DNA of 64,000 nt from DASSBQ01 sp040981125. GTDB lineage: Bacteria; Nitrospirota; Nitrospiria; Nitrospirales; Nitrospiraceae. A program made the position numbers and the translations under genes. Location of the stretch: positions 62,001 to 126,000 of the forward strand of contig JANRMQ010000009.1 of NCBI GenBank assembly GCA_040981125.1, read 5' to 3'. The notes under the pieces are model-generated. The model did no database searches, was not told the DNA's origin, and saw nothing but the letters and a program-made list of their open reading frames with translations. This document shows positions 35,782-44,937 of the stretch, in pieces (within the stretch, counting starts at the first letter, position 1; each line of letters opens with the position of its first letter).

Positions 35782-36649
35782 GGTACGGGGTAAAAAGGGA
35801 AAAAGAAAAGGTAGCAGAGAACTATTCTGTGCTGTTGCGTTTGTACTGTGTACTTTGAACTTTGCTGCCTGCGGCCTCTTTGCCACGCGCGACGAAGTTC
35901 CGCTTAAGAGCGCCACTCTTGAAGAGCTCACGGCTTTATTGGTGAAACGGCAAGCAGCGATGCATTCCCTGAAGGGCCTCTTCAGCGCCAAGATCACGGG
36001 AGGCATTCTTCCGATCGGCCAGCGGGTGGAGGGGACGGTATTTTATCGGCAGCCGGATGCCATGCGATTGCGTGGGTTCACGGCGTTCGGCGGTGAGCTG
36101 TTTGAATTCGTCCAAGCCGATGGTCAGTATCGACTCAGGTTGCCCACTGTGGGGCGGGAATTCAACGGCCTGCGGTCAGAGCCGGAAAAGATGGGCAAAC
36201 TGGCCCGCGCGTTTCAGCTCAGCGCATGGGCAATGAGCGGGGTCATCGGGACCACCGCGATTGCCCCATCCGAGCGGGCGGTATTGGTTGAGGAGGGAGA
36301 ACAGTATCGGCTGGATGTGTATGCGGCTGAGAGCAATCCCGTGGCCGCAGCGGCGCCCGTTCGACGCATCTGGTTCGATCGGCGTCTTCTGGTGGTGGTT
36401 CGGGAGGAGCGGTTGTCCCCTACGGGCGACATCGATGCGATCATGCAGTATGATGATTTCCGGCCGATCGGGGAGCCAGCCGGGGGGAATGGCGACCACG
36501 TTGCCATGGACGCCGCTCATGGTGAGCGATTGCTTCGGCCCTTCAAGGTATCGATGAAAGATGGACAGGGGAAGGGGGCCGTTCAAGTCACGTTCCACGA
36601 GATTATCCCGAATGTGCCGCTGGAACCGGCCGAGTTAGGGCGCGTGTAG
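35765..36649 (+). CDS. LolB/DUF4292-like outer-membrane lipoprotein
   Basis: This 294-residue protein has a basic start (KVRGKKGKRKGSR), a hydrophobic core and lipobox NFAAC, lipidated near Cys36. The body is beta-rich with LKGLFSAKITGGILPIGQRVEGTVFYRQPDAMRLRGFTAFGGELFEFV, the unclosed-barrel strand pattern of LolB/LolA-type lipoprotein carriers. It may insert lipoproteins in the outer membrane or act in LPS assembly. It overlaps radA by 17 bases and precedes tsaB. Confidence 0.75.
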   Translation: MRYSPKVRGKKGKRKGSRELFCAVAFVLCTLNFAACGLFATRDEVPLKSATLEELTALLVKRQAAMHSLKGLFSAKITGGILPIGQRVEGTVFYRQPDAMRLRGFTAFGGELFEFVQADGQYRLRLPTVGREFNGLRSEPEKMGKLARAFQLSAWAMSGVIGTTAIAPSERAVLVEEGEQYRLDVYAAESNPVAAAAPVRRIWFDRRLLVVVREERLSPTGDIDAIMQYDDFRPIGEPAGGNGDHVAMDAAHGERLLRPFKVSMKDGQGKGAVQVTFHEIIPNVPLEPAELGRV

Positions 36650-36662
36650 CGCGACGGAAATC

Positions 36663-37478
36663 ATGAAGATTTTGGCGATCGACAGCGCAACTTCGCATCA
36701 AAGCGTGGCGATTCTTGACGGCGCGGCGGTATTGGCGCACATCCACCGGGATGCGGAAGGTTCGCATGCCAAATTCCTGGTCGGTTCGATCGATAGAGCC
36801 CTTCGGACAGCGGATCTGACCCTCCGGGATCTGGACGGATTTGCCGTATCGATCGGTCCCGGCTCGTTTACGGGCCTCCGAGTAGGACTCGCCACATTGC
36901 TGGGATTCCGGACGGTGCTCGGCAAACCGGTAGTGGCTGTTCCCACCCTGGAAGCCATGGCGTGGAATCTCCGTTCCATTCGGGGGCAGGTCTGCCCCAT
37001 TTTGAAAAGCAGAAGGAATGAAGTGTATTGGGCTCGTTATGAATGGATGCCGAAGCTCGTGTTGCGCCGGTTGGTTGCCGAGCAAGTATCGTCACCGGAT
37101 CAGGTGTTGGCTGCCATTCAAGATCCGGTCGTAGTCGTCGGGAACGGATGGGAGGCTTACGGCGCCGAGATGCGGAAAGGAATGGGCTCACGGAGCAGCC
37201 TCCTGACTGAAGCTCCGCCGGAAACCATGCGACCTTCGGCGGTGAGCGTAGGTCTTGCCGCGCGGGAACGATTTATGCGTAGCGAGTTTGTGGGGATCGG
37301 CGCCGCGCCGCTCTATGTGCAGCGTCCCGAAGCGGACATTCAATACGAACAAAACGGTGGGATATCAGCGATCGAACGGCGGAAAGAGCGAGCGGCGCGC
37401 CGATCCCGTCCGAAGTCAGCTGATCCGGTTCGCAATCAAGCCTCGGCGGTTCGTCTGAATGCAAAAGACAGAGCTTGA
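36663..37478 (+). CDS. tsaB: tRNA threonylcarbamoyladenosine biosynthesis protein TsaB
   Basis: This 271-residue protein has the ASKHA fold start MKILAIDSATSHQSVAIL, HAKFLVGSIDRAL and DGFAVSIGPGSFTGLRVGLAT, which are diagnostic for TsaB. It partners TsaD and TsaE in making t6A37 on ANN-decoding tRNAs. The last 40 residues (from about 230) form a basic extension rich in Arg/Lys/Ser that most TsaB proteins lack. rimI follows 13 bases later, the usual pairing. Confidence 0.93.
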   Translation: MKILAIDSATSHQSVAILDGAAVLAHIHRDAEGSHAKFLVGSIDRALRTADLTLRDLDGFAVSIGPGSFTGLRVGLATLLGFRTVLGKPVVAVPTLEAMAWNLRSIRGQVCPILKSRRNEVYWARYEWMPKLVLRRLVAEQVSSPDQVLAAIQDPVVVVGNGWEAYGAEMRKGMGSRSSLLTEAPPETMRPSAVSVGLAARERFMRSEFVGIGAAPLYVQRPEADIQYEQNGGISAIERRKERAARRSRPKSADPVRNQASAVRLNAKDRA

Positions 37479-37491
37479 ATAACTCACTCGT

Positions 37492-38067
37492 ATGGGCAAT
37501 GCTGAATCACCGTCGGGTATTATAATCGAGCCGGCAACGGCTGCAGATGTGGATGAGATCGTCCGGATCGAAGAAGCTTGCTTCTCGGCCCCCTGGACGC
37601 GCAAAATGTTGGAAGCCGAGTTGGTCGGCAACCAATTCTCGTCATTTCTTGTCGCCAAGCAGGCCGACCACGCGTCGAACGACATTCGCCTTCTCGGATA
37701 TGTTTGCTTTTGGGTGGTCTTTGAAGAGTTGCGAATCATGAATGTGGCCGTTGCCCCATCGGCCCGCCGCCGAGGCATCGCCAGACAGCTCATAGTTCGG
37801 GCGCTGGAGAGTGGTCGCGAAAAATCAGCCGCCAAGGGATTGCTCGAAGTCCGCGCATCCAATACGGCCGCCCGACGGTTGTATGGAGCGTTGGGATTCC
37901 GGGAAGCTTCCGTTCGAACCCGCTACTATACCAACCCTATTGAAGACGCCATTCTTATGGAGACGCCCTTTCAGCGGCCGCTTGGCCCGGCAGGAATGGA
38001 TTCATCAGCATCATTGGAGGACAGTTCAGCCACGGTCGACTCTATCAACGGAGGAGGTGCGACATGA
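37492..38067 (+). CDS. rimI: Ribosomal-protein-alanine N-acetyltransferase RimI (GNAT)
   Basis: This 191-residue GNAT has IVRIEEACFSAPWTRKMLEAEL, FEELRIMNVAVAPSARRRGIARQLI (acetyl-CoA-binding RRRGIA loop) and LEVRASNTAARRLYGALGFREASVR. The ACFSxPW start and the LYxxxGF end match RimI. A 35-residue Ser/Ala-rich tail follows the domain. Its stop overlaps the next start by four bases. Confidence 0.92.
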   Translation: MGNAESPSGIIIEPATAADVDEIVRIEEACFSAPWTRKMLEAELVGNQFSSFLVAKQADHASNDIRLLGYVCFWVVFEELRIMNVAVAPSARRRGIARQLIVRALESGREKSAAKGLLEVRASNTAARRLYGALGFREASVRTRYYTNPIEDAILMETPFQRPLGPAGMDSSASLEDSSATVDSINGGGAT

Positions 38068-38306
38068 TGACGGAACGTGCCATCGCCGAGCAGTTACGCC
38101 AATCCAACACTGAATTCCGGGAACTCGAAGAATCTCATCACCGTCTGGATAATGAATTGGCGGAACTTCAAAAACGACACGTTCTTACTCCTGCAGAAGA
38201 GCTCGTCAAGAAGCAGCTTCAGAAGGAAAAGCTCGTGAAAAAGGATAAGATGGCGGAGCTGATCCGCCTCTATAGGCGACAGGACGATCATTCCACGGTT
38301 CATTGA
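38064..38306 (+). CDS. YdcH-like (DUF465) small helical protein
   Basis: This 80-residue protein forms a helical hairpin: FRELEESHHRLDNELAELQKRHVLTPAEELVKKQLQKEKLVKKDKMAELI. The H-x2-LD...E...L..KKEKL-KD pattern is that of the YdcH/DUF465 family. It is translationally coupled to rimI by an ATGA overlap and preceded by GGAGG. Function is unknown. Confidence 0.85.
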   Translation: MMTERAIAEQLRQSNTEFRELEESHHRLDNELAELQKRHVLTPAEELVKKQLQKEKLVKKDKMAELIRLYRRQDDHSTVH

Positions 38307-38385
38307 TCATCGAGCAGAACGCGATTTCCATTCTCTCTGATGGAACGGACGGAGACCAGCGCGACCCGAGCGACATGTAAGCGAT

Positions 38386-39159
38386 ATGGCGATCCTTGCA
38401 CCGTTAGCCGTACACATTCAAACGTTGAAGCGCCGGCTGATTATCATGGCCGTGACGCTGTGCGTGGCGTTCGGGTTCGCCTTTACCTATTCGGCGGACA
38501 TGGTCGCCTGGTTGAACCGGCCGTTTCCCAACCAACTCGTCTTCTACGGACCGACCGAGGCGTTATTTGCCTCCATCAAAGTCTCGTTCTTGGCGGGGGT
38601 GGTGCTCAGCCTCCCGATCATTTTTTACCATTTCTGGAAATTCATCGAACCGGCGCTGCTTCCGCAGGAGCAGCGCTGGGCGATTCCGTTGTTTCTGCTG
38701 GCCGGCTTCCTCTTTTCTCTGGGACTCGTCTTTTGTAATCTCGTCATCCTTCCGCTGGTCATCGATTTCTTCGTCAGCTTCGGCATGGACCGGGACATTA
38801 CGCCTGCGCTGGGAGTGGGCACCTACATTGATTTCAATGTGAAGTTTCTTCTGATTTTCGGATGCGCGTTCGAGCTCCCGCTTGCATTGACGCTGCTGGC
38901 GCGGGCGGGGCTGGTATCCGCGGCCATGTTGGCCCGGTATCGCAAGCACGCAATTTTGGGCTCCCTCGTCATTTCGGCCGTCGTCACGCCGGATGCGACA
39001 CTATTCACCATGCTTCTCATGGCCGTTCCGTTGATGGTCCTCTATGAGATTGGAATCTTGGGCGCCCGCTGGTTCGGCCGCGGCGGACCCGATCCTGATA
39101 TGAATCTGCCGCTCGATCCGGACATCCCTATCAAGACGGCCGGGCATCGGGTGCGGTAG
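38386..39159 (+). CDS. tatC: Twin-arginine translocase subunit TatC
   Basis: This 257-residue protein has six hydrophobic helices. The typical motifs are HIQTLKRRLIIMAVTL at the cytoplasmic start (cf. HLxELRxR), YGPTEALFASIKVSF, FHFWKFIEPALLPQEQRW-type loop, and FELPLALTLLARAGLV. It is the substrate receptor of the Tat export system for folded proteins. No tatA is adjacent. Confidence 0.95.
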   Translation: MAILAPLAVHIQTLKRRLIIMAVTLCVAFGFAFTYSADMVAWLNRPFPNQLVFYGPTEALFASIKVSFLAGVVLSLPIIFYHFWKFIEPALLPQEQRWAIPLFLLAGFLFSLGLVFCNLVILPLVIDFFVSFGMDRDITPALGVGTYIDFNVKFLLIFGCAFELPLALTLLARAGLVSAAMLARYRKHAILGSLVISAVVTPDATLFTMLLMAVPLMVLYEIGILGARWFGRGGPDPDMNLPLDPDIPIKTAGHRVR

Positions 39160-39161
39160 CC

Positions 39162-40256
39162 ATGCAAACGGTTCCATGGCATAGACCTCTCGTCCGGTCC
39201 CTGGCCTGCGCGGTGCTGATGGCTCTCTCCGCTTCCGCTGTCGCAGCCGAACCGCGAACGGCGGCGGAGGGGGTCGCCCCGGTTCCGCCTCGTGGGCATG
39301 GGAGCCAAGGATCCGCCCAAGGCGAGGCGGCACGGGATGAAGCCGCCAGTATTCAGGCTCTGACGACCGTCGGTAAGACAACCATATATGCCGGATCGTT
39401 TGGGATGGGAATCTTTCGGAGCGAGAATCGCGGGAGCGTCTGGACTTCGACCAACGAAGGCTTGACCGATCCGTTTATTCTTTCACTTGCAACCGGGAAG
39501 GACGGCGTTATCTACGCCGGTACGTTTAGAGGAGGCGTGTTCCGGTCGCGGGACAAAGGAAACACCTGGCAGCCGCTCAATGAAGGATTGAAACGACTGG
39601 AAATCAAAACGCTCTTGGTGACGGCGACTGCGATCTATGCGGGCACCGGGGATGGAGTCTATATTTTGAATGCCGAAGGAACAAAGTGGACCGTGGTGAC
39701 GGAAGGCTTGGATGAAATCCTCGTCCACTCGATCGCGAAGGCGAAGGACGGCACCCTGTATGCCGGAACGTCGGGCAAAGGCGTGTTGCGTTTCAAGGAG
39801 CGAAGCGCCGGATGGACGAGGCTGCGGCAGGGATTGCGGGATCACGAAGGATTGGTGGAAAACTTCATTCGCGTGTTGGCGATCGACAAGGACCAAGGTA
39901 TCTATGCCGGCACGTTCGACGGGGGCGTCTTCCGCAGCGCCGACGGCGGGCAGACATGGACGCCGATCAGCCGCGCGCTGCCGAACGATTCAATCAGAGG
40001 CGTGATCAGCAATGATCGGGGCATCTACGTCGCGACCGGCCGGGGCATTTATAAGACCGTCGATCGAGGCGGCCAATGGACTCCGCTGAACAAAGGCTTG
40101 AGCAATCTGTCGGTGCAGGTGCTTATCGAGGCGGGAGATGGGGTGTGGTTTGCCGGGACAAATTCCGGGGTATTTCGGAGCGATGACGATGGGCTCAGTT
40201 GGACGGCCGTCAGTGAAGGGTTGCAAGGAGAGACCGTATCGCCATTTCGATTTTGA
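39162..40256 (+). CDS. Exported beta-propeller (BNR/Ycf48-like repeats)
   Basis: This 364-residue protein has a signal peptide (ACAVLMALSASAVAAEP) and then at least six repeats with the form IYAGTFxGGVFRSxDxGxTWxPLNEGL, e.g. at about 80, 120, 160, 205, 250 and 300. Asp-box/BNR repeats of this type build a beta-propeller in the periplasm. It resembles WD40/YVTN-like and Ycf48 assembly factors. It starts two bases after tatC, so it may be a Tat- or Sec-exported partner gene. Function is unknown. Confidence 0.85.
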   Translation: MQTVPWHRPLVRSLACAVLMALSASAVAAEPRTAAEGVAPVPPRGHGSQGSAQGEAARDEAASIQALTTVGKTTIYAGSFGMGIFRSENRGSVWTSTNEGLTDPFILSLATGKDGVIYAGTFRGGVFRSRDKGNTWQPLNEGLKRLEIKTLLVTATAIYAGTGDGVYILNAEGTKWTVVTEGLDEILVHSIAKAKDGTLYAGTSGKGVLRFKERSAGWTRLRQGLRDHEGLVENFIRVLAIDKDQGIYAGTFDGGVFRSADGGQTWTPISRALPNDSIRGVISNDRGIYVATGRGIYKTVDRGGQWTPLNKGLSNLSVQVLIEAGDGVWFAGTNSGVFRSDDDGLSWTAVSEGLQGETVSPFRF

Positions 40257-40275
40257 AGGAGAGGAGAGAGACCGT

Positions 40276-40782
40276 ATGAGCGAGACCGGACCGATGAAAG
40301 CGACGATTGCCGTGAGTTCAAAGGGTGAACAGTGGGGCCAGATTGTGTTGCGATTCTTTCCCGATGTGGCGCCCAATCATGTCAAGAATTTTGCCACGCT
40401 GGCGAAACAGGGTTTTTATAACGGAACAACCTTCCACCGAGTCATTCCCGGGTTCATGATTCAAGGCGGAGATCCGAACAGCAAGAATCCGGACCGGGCC
40501 ACGCATGGAATGGGCGGACCGGGATTTCGAGTGAAAGCGGAATTCAACAGCAAGCCCCACAAGCGCGGGACCGTTTCCATGGCCCGTTCGAATGATCCCG
40601 ATAGCGCCGGATCCCAGTTTTTTATCTGCGTCGCCGATTCACATTTTTTGGATTGGCAGTACACGGTATTCGGCGAAGTCGAGAGCGGCATGGACGTGGT
40701 CGATAAGGTCGTCAATATCAAGCGGGATGGCCGCGACAACCCGCTGGAGCGGGTCGAGATGACGGTGACCATCGCCGAATGA
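40276..40782 (+). CDS. Peptidyl-prolyl cis-trans isomerase (cyclophilin)
   Basis: The start at MSETGPMKATIAV is chosen because of the GGAGAGGAG ribosome site upstream, giving 168 residues. Cyclophilin motifs are FPDVAPNHVKNFATLAKQGFYNGTTFHRVIPGFMIQGGDP (split across the active site), GTVSMARSNDPDSAGSQFFI and WQYTVFGEV. No signal peptide is present, so it is cytoplasmic. The next gene's ATG overlaps its stop. Confidence 0.95.
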   Translation: MSETGPMKATIAVSSKGEQWGQIVLRFFPDVAPNHVKNFATLAKQGFYNGTTFHRVIPGFMIQGGDPNSKNPDRATHGMGGPGFRVKAEFNSKPHKRGTVSMARSNDPDSAGSQFFICVADSHFLDWQYTVFGEVESGMDVVDKVVNIKRDGRDNPLERVEMTVTIAE

Positions 40783-41543
40783 CGCGGGGTGAAGGCCAAG
40801 ACGTGGGCAGCAAAGTGGAGAATGTGTCAGCCACCATGCGTCAAGCGGGCCGGGCCTTCACCGTCGCGGTATTACGCTTGACGCCGTACGCTTCATACGC
40901 CGTTGTTTTCCTCCTGCTCAGCGCCTGCGCGATTCCCCAAGTGCCCTCTCGCGTCGTCTATGAAGATCCGGTGAATTATGTGCGGCTGGAAACGGATCCG
41001 AACGTATTGCCGGAATGGCCCCCGAGTTACTTCGCCCACCCGGCGGAATTCAGCCAAGAGCAGGTGCGCAGGATTCTCAAAGCCCTCACCGTTCGAGAGC
41101 ACCGTGTCAGCCTGCAGAGGTGGTTCCTTGGGGAGGCGCCGCGCGTGCCCGTGTTCCGTGACGAGGAGATCGCCCTGCTGGTGCCGCAAATTTCGGAAGC
41201 GCTGGCGCTGGCAAAGGAAAACGAGCGGGTCACATTCTATCTCAGTCAACCTCAGACCTCGATCAAGCGCATCATCACGTCGGGCGGGTTGTATATCAAA
41301 GGAACGAACCTCCATGTCATTCTCGGGAACTGGCAGATCGTTTACGGCATTCCGGCGTATGGCATGATTTACGACCGGCGCTATCCCATGAGCCCCACCG
41401 CGGCGAAGGGATTCGATTTGTTTTTTGAGAAGGAAGCCGCGATGACACGCCGGAAAACCAGTTTCTGGGATTGGCTGCTGGCCAATGTCAAAGACGAACT
41501 GGTCATCGATCTCGCCAAGGTGTTTCCCAATCCGTCCGTGTAG
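40779..41543 (+). CDS. Probable lipoprotein of unknown function
   Basis: In this protein of up to 254 residues, an internal ATG at 40836 (MRQAGRAFTVAVL) gives a more normal signal peptide. The hydrophobic stretch ASYAVVFLLLSAC ends in a lipobox (LSAC). The mature part has no family I know, but is regular: FSQEQVRRILKALTVREHR, ISEALALAKENERVTFYLSQPQTSIKRIITSGGLYIKGTNLHVILGNW (split here in description) suggests a compact alpha/beta domain. It overlaps the cyclophilin stop by four bases. Confidence 0.7.
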   Translation: MTRGEGQDVGSKVENVSATMRQAGRAFTVAVLRLTPYASYAVVFLLLSACAIPQVPSRVVYEDPVNYVRLETDPNVLPEWPPSYFAHPAEFSQEQVRRILKALTVREHRVSLQRWFLGEAPRVPVFRDEEIALLVPQISEALALAKENERVTFYLSQPQTSIKRIITSGGLYIKGTNLHVILGNWQIVYGIPAYGMIYDRRYPMSPTAAKGFDLFFEKEAAMTRRKTSFWDWLLANVKDELVIDLAKVFPNPSV

Positions 41544-41894
41544 ATCCATCTCATACTTATTTACGGACATCTCCGTTGTGCCGGCGTGCGAATATCGTGA
41601 TGTGTGGGGAGGCTATGGGGAAGGCGGAATACGACCGGTCGCCCGTTGTTTCAGGCGCTGCCTTAGTGAGATCGAGCATGAACTTTGTGTGGGCGGTCCT
41701 AATGGAGCAAGGTGAGTGCCTGATCAATGCCATTGTAAATCGATTGAATCAATGTGTTAGATGATAAACATAAAGTATAAGATTATGATTATTATGACCT
41801 GTGAGACAATCCAGTTTGTCGCCTGCCCATGTAAGGCTGCGCCGCAGCGTCGCGCTGCCGTCGTAGCCTCGCTCAAGGCTCGCTGGAGAAGACC
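41544..41894. other. 351-bp gap with an AT-rich patch
   Basis: No supported gene is seen. A stretch at about 41757-41805 is conspicuously AT-rich (AAACATAAAGTATAAG and TTATGATTATTATG) compared with the GC-rich surroundings. TATAAG at about 41775 could serve as a -10 element for the exported protein that follows. The composition change marks the start of the accessory-looking block to 47.6 kb. Confidence 0.4.
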
Positions 41895-43121
41895 ATGAGG
41901 ACGCTCACAAGTAAAGATCATCACAGAAGTTACGACGGAACGAGAATCTCGATCCGACCCCACGTCCTAGGGGTCTTGGTAATCGGCTGCTTCGCGATGG
42001 CGGGAACGGTCTTATCGTTGACGGCCGAAGCAAACCATGAAGGACGCGAGCATGCAGTTGAAGATCATCATGAGGCGATTGGGGCGGGCCATCCAATCCC
42101 GGGCGTGTCCTTTCAAGTATTCCTGGATCGGGCGCAAGTAACGACGCCAGGAGATGGATTTGACCAGGCTCAAGCCGATGCGGCTGTTCAAACGGTCGTC
42201 GATGCCTTCACATTCATGATTCAGCATCGGACCGACTATCAGCGTTTTGATGAAACGATAAAGAAAAATCTGCTTGAAAAAGTCATCATTGAATCGACCG
42301 TCGTCAATCAGGATGGAAAGTCCTTCCCTTTCCTGGTCGCTCGCACGAAGGAGCCGGGACGGGTCAAACTGTTGATCAACGGGTCCTCATTGAAGGAGAA
42401 AGGCCATCTGGGCCATCCCGACCGGCTTGTCCCTGTGCTCGCCAGAGAGTTTCAATGGGTCGTCAGTAAAGCCGATACGAGCCCAAAACCGAAGACCGTG
42501 TCGGTTGAACGGGATCTCAAACATGCCCCTATCCGCAGCGACAAAGAGATCCGAGAGATGTCGGGGGACGACCGCACCAGCCTGATTCAACAGTTGTTCG
42601 ACACCTATCTGAAAACCGTCGATGACCATAAGAGCCTGGAAGGGCAATCCTATTATGAAGTCGGTACGACCGCATTGATTCCACCGGCGCAACCGGATTC
42701 CACGATCAAGCTCTACGAGATCCGGGTTCGCGAGGCCTTACAGAAGATCGTACGGGATGCGTATTTCAGCGAACGGACGCCGAAAGCGGTCAAGAGCCTA
42801 CTGAACGGCACAGTTTGGAATGTCGCCTTCGTCAAGATCGATCAACGTGATTGGGCTACGCGCACCAGAGTGCTGTCGGAAGACAAGGCTGTGGCGGTAG
42901 GAGGAGCCGGCCGAGTGGTTCAACCGGCTGCGATCTTGGTGAATACGTATCGGACGGCTGCTCCGGACGACCCGTTTTATCAGGATACAAAGGGCCTGCC
43001 GATGGGTGCGCTGTCGGCGGACCAACTTGCCCGCGTCATCGCGTTGGAAATTCAACACAACATCATCGAGAAATCCATGACCGGCCATGTGGCGCAGGAC
43101 GAGATGACGGCGCCCAAGTGA
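41895..43121 (+). CDS. Exported protein of unknown function, 408 aa
   Basis: A basic N-terminus precedes a signal-like helix (VLGVLVIGCFAMAGTVLSLTAEA, cleavage near residue 46). The mature part begins with His/Glu-rich sequence (NHEGREHAVEDHHEAIGAGH). The remainder is mixed alpha/beta and mentions no known catalytic motif. Segments such as LLEKVIIESTVVNQDGKSFPFLVARTKEPGRVKLLING-like strands and DDRTSLIQQLFDTYLKTVDDH look well folded. No neighbour explains it. The start has no strong ribosome site, but the signal peptide supports it. Confidence 0.65.
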   Translation: MRTLTSKDHHRSYDGTRISIRPHVLGVLVIGCFAMAGTVLSLTAEANHEGREHAVEDHHEAIGAGHPIPGVSFQVFLDRAQVTTPGDGFDQAQADAAVQTVVDAFTFMIQHRTDYQRFDETIKKNLLEKVIIESTVVNQDGKSFPFLVARTKEPGRVKLLINGSSLKEKGHLGHPDRLVPVLAREFQWVVSKADTSPKPKTVSVERDLKHAPIRSDKEIREMSGDDRTSLIQQLFDTYLKTVDDHKSLEGQSYYEVGTTALIPPAQPDSTIKLYEIRVREALQKIVRDAYFSERTPKAVKSLLNGTVWNVAFVKIDQRDWATRTRVLSEDKAVAVGGAGRVVQPAAILVNTYRTAAPDDPFYQDTKGLPMGALSADQLARVIALEIQHNIIEKSMTGHVAQDEMTAPK

Positions 43122-43138
43122 AAAAGACCGCATAGCGC

Positions 43139-43321
43139 TCATTCCAGTAAGGAACAGACTTCCAGCTCGGGCCCTCTATTCTGCGGACAGTATGTTGTGT
43201 ATCCCTTCTGATACGTTCCTGCGTGATTATTGGATACAGCCCGTGCCATATCATCCCAGCCGCAAGAATACTTCCATTCGTATTCCCTTGTAGAGTCACC
43301 TCCCGAGATCTTCTTTGCCAC
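43139..43321 (-). CDS. Possible 60-aa small protein
   Basis: A GTG-started frame encodes MAKKISGGDSTREYEWKYSC and continues with GWDDMARAVSNNHAGTYQKG and YCPQN. The composition (Trp, Tyr, Asn, three Cys) is protein-like and unlike the Arg/Pro/Ser-rich shadow frames nearby. It fills a gap between two plus-strand genes. There is no homology I know and no ribosome site I trust. Confidence 0.35.
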   Translation of the reverse strand: MAKKISGGDSTREYEWKYSCGWDDMARAVSNNHAGTYQKGYTTYCPQNRGPELEVCSLLE

Positions 43322-43442
43322 GGTACGTAGTTTGCTTATGCCGTAGGCCTGATTTTAGCCATCGGTCAAGTGTGATGCCGCCTACAATGATCGCCGACAT
43401 CGTATGCGGAGCTATGCGGAACGGAAGCCTGAGGGGGGTCGA

Positions 43443-44933
43443 ATGAAGCCTACACTGCAATTTGATGAGCTGCATGTCATCTCCGATCTTCACCTGGGAG
43501 GCGTGAAGCCATTTCAGATTTTCGGATCGACCAGGGAGCTTGTAGCCTTAGTCGAATATCTAACGAAGATAACCGTTGAGAGGCAGGTGGGACTACTCAT
43601 CAACGGGGACTTCATTGATTTTCTGGCTGAGGAGCCGAGCGCATATTTCGATCCAGATGGCGCGGTCAGTAAGCTGAATCGCATACTGAAAGACGCAACC
43701 TTCGAGCTGATTGTTGATGCACTCAGCAAGTTCGTTCGTACCAAGAACCGCATGCTCATGATCAATCTGGGCAATCATGACTTGGAGCTTGCCCTACCAT
43801 GGGTTCGCGAGCACCTGATCCAATCTCTGTGCGGCGAAGATCTCGAAGCGAGAGGAAGACTCAACATTGTCCTAGATGGGACCGGCGTTCTCTGCCAAGT
43901 CGGAAATGCCCTCGTGCTCTGCCTCCATGGTAACGAAGTGGACAGCTGGAATGTCGCGGACTTCGAAACCATTCGCCGTGTTGGACGCGATGCCCAGTTT
44001 GGCTGGCCCGTCGAAGCTTGGGTTCCGAACGCCGGAACCCGGATGGTAATCGATGTGATGAATACAATCAAGCGTCGCTTCCCGTTTGTGGACTTGCTGA
44101 AACCGGAAGCCGAAGCCGTGGTGCCGACCTTGCTTGCGTTGGATCCGTCTGCTTTGCCGACACTCCGGGACGTGGCGTCGGTAGCAGGGCGTAGAGCATG
44201 GGATGCGGCCCGCATGGCCACGGGTTTTCTTGGTGATCCGATAGCAAACACGAACGGCGTGATTTCCAGGGCAGTGGAGCCGCCAGCCGCAATTATGGCC
44301 GGTGGAGCCGGCAGATTCAGTGAACGAGGCGGACGAGTGCGTGCCGACGACGAATTGTTGAGTCTCATGGAAGTGGTGGAAATCGAGGCGCGCAAGGGAA
44401 CGGTGCCGATGGATCTCATCAAACAAGACCAAGATAGGCAGCTTGGCTTCTGGGGGGCGACATGGAAGTTGATCTCGGGAAAACCCATGCCCGAGGTTCT
44501 GCGTGAGGCGCTTGAAGATCTGGACAAGGACAGATCCTTCGATATCGAGGAACCCGATGATACCTTTAAGCGGCTGGACGCGCTGGTAACCTCGAATATC
44601 GATTATGTTGTCGCAGGTCACACTCATCTGGAACGGGCGCTGCGAAGAAAATCAGGCCGGGCTTATTACTTCAACAGCGGCACATGGGCGCGTCTGATCA
44701 AGATCAAGAAGGCGACTCGCCAGGATCCGGTGAAGTTTGAGCGCGTGTTTAATCTCCTCAAAGGCGGATCGATGGAGGACCTGGATAAGGAGCCTGACCT
44801 GGTCATCAAACGCTGCTCGATTGTTTCAGTTTGGACGGACCCAGATGGTCGGACCTATGGCGAATTGCGCCGAATGGGAGCGGGACAAGACCAGCCTCAG
44901 CCAGTCGAGGACAGCCGCTACCCCAGGAGTTAA
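43443..44933 (+). CDS. Calcineurin-like metallophosphoesterase with a large insertion, paired with a CHAT protease
   Basis: The start at MKPTLQFDELHVISDLHLGG gives 496 residues. All five metal motifs are present: D15-H17 (SDLHLGG), D56 (GDFIDF), N111-H112 (GNHD), H162 (CLHGNEVD) and H393-H395 (AGHTHLE). About 225 residues separate the HGNE and GHTH motifs, far more than in simple phosphoesterases. The insert holds helical segments (AGRRAWDAARMATGFLG, DDELLSLMEVVEIEARKG). A purine-rich GAGGGGGG site precedes the ATG. The CHAT gene starts four bases after its stop. The substrate is unknown; nucleotides, cyclic nucleotides or phosphoproteins are all possible. Confidence 0.85.
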   Translation: MKPTLQFDELHVISDLHLGGVKPFQIFGSTRELVALVEYLTKITVERQVGLLINGDFIDFLAEEPSAYFDPDGAVSKLNRILKDATFELIVDALSKFVRTKNRMLMINLGNHDLELALPWVREHLIQSLCGEDLEARGRLNIVLDGTGVLCQVGNALVLCLHGNEVDSWNVADFETIRRVGRDAQFGWPVEAWVPNAGTRMVIDVMNTIKRRFPFVDLLKPEAEAVVPTLLALDPSALPTLRDVASVAGRRAWDAARMATGFLGDPIANTNGVISRAVEPPAAIMAGGAGRFSERGGRVRADDELLSLMEVVEIEARKGTVPMDLIKQDQDRQLGFWGATWKLISGKPMPEVLREALEDLDKDRSFDIEEPDDTFKRLDALVTSNIDYVVAGHTHLERALRRKSGRAYYFNSGTWARLIKIKKATRQDPVKFERVFNLLKGGSMEDLDKEPDLVIKRCSIVSVWTDPDGRTYGELRRMGAGQDQPQPVEDSRYPRS

Positions 44934-44937
44934 AGCT

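Noticed and set aside
41471..41764. 97-codon plus-strand frame across the 41.5 kb gap
   Set aside because: It starts inside the lipoprotein gene in another frame, and has no ribosome site or recognised sequence.
43345..43362. AGGCCTGATTTTAGCC upstream of the metallophosphoesterase gene
   Set aside because: GG-GC spacing is ten but both cores have multiple mismatches.
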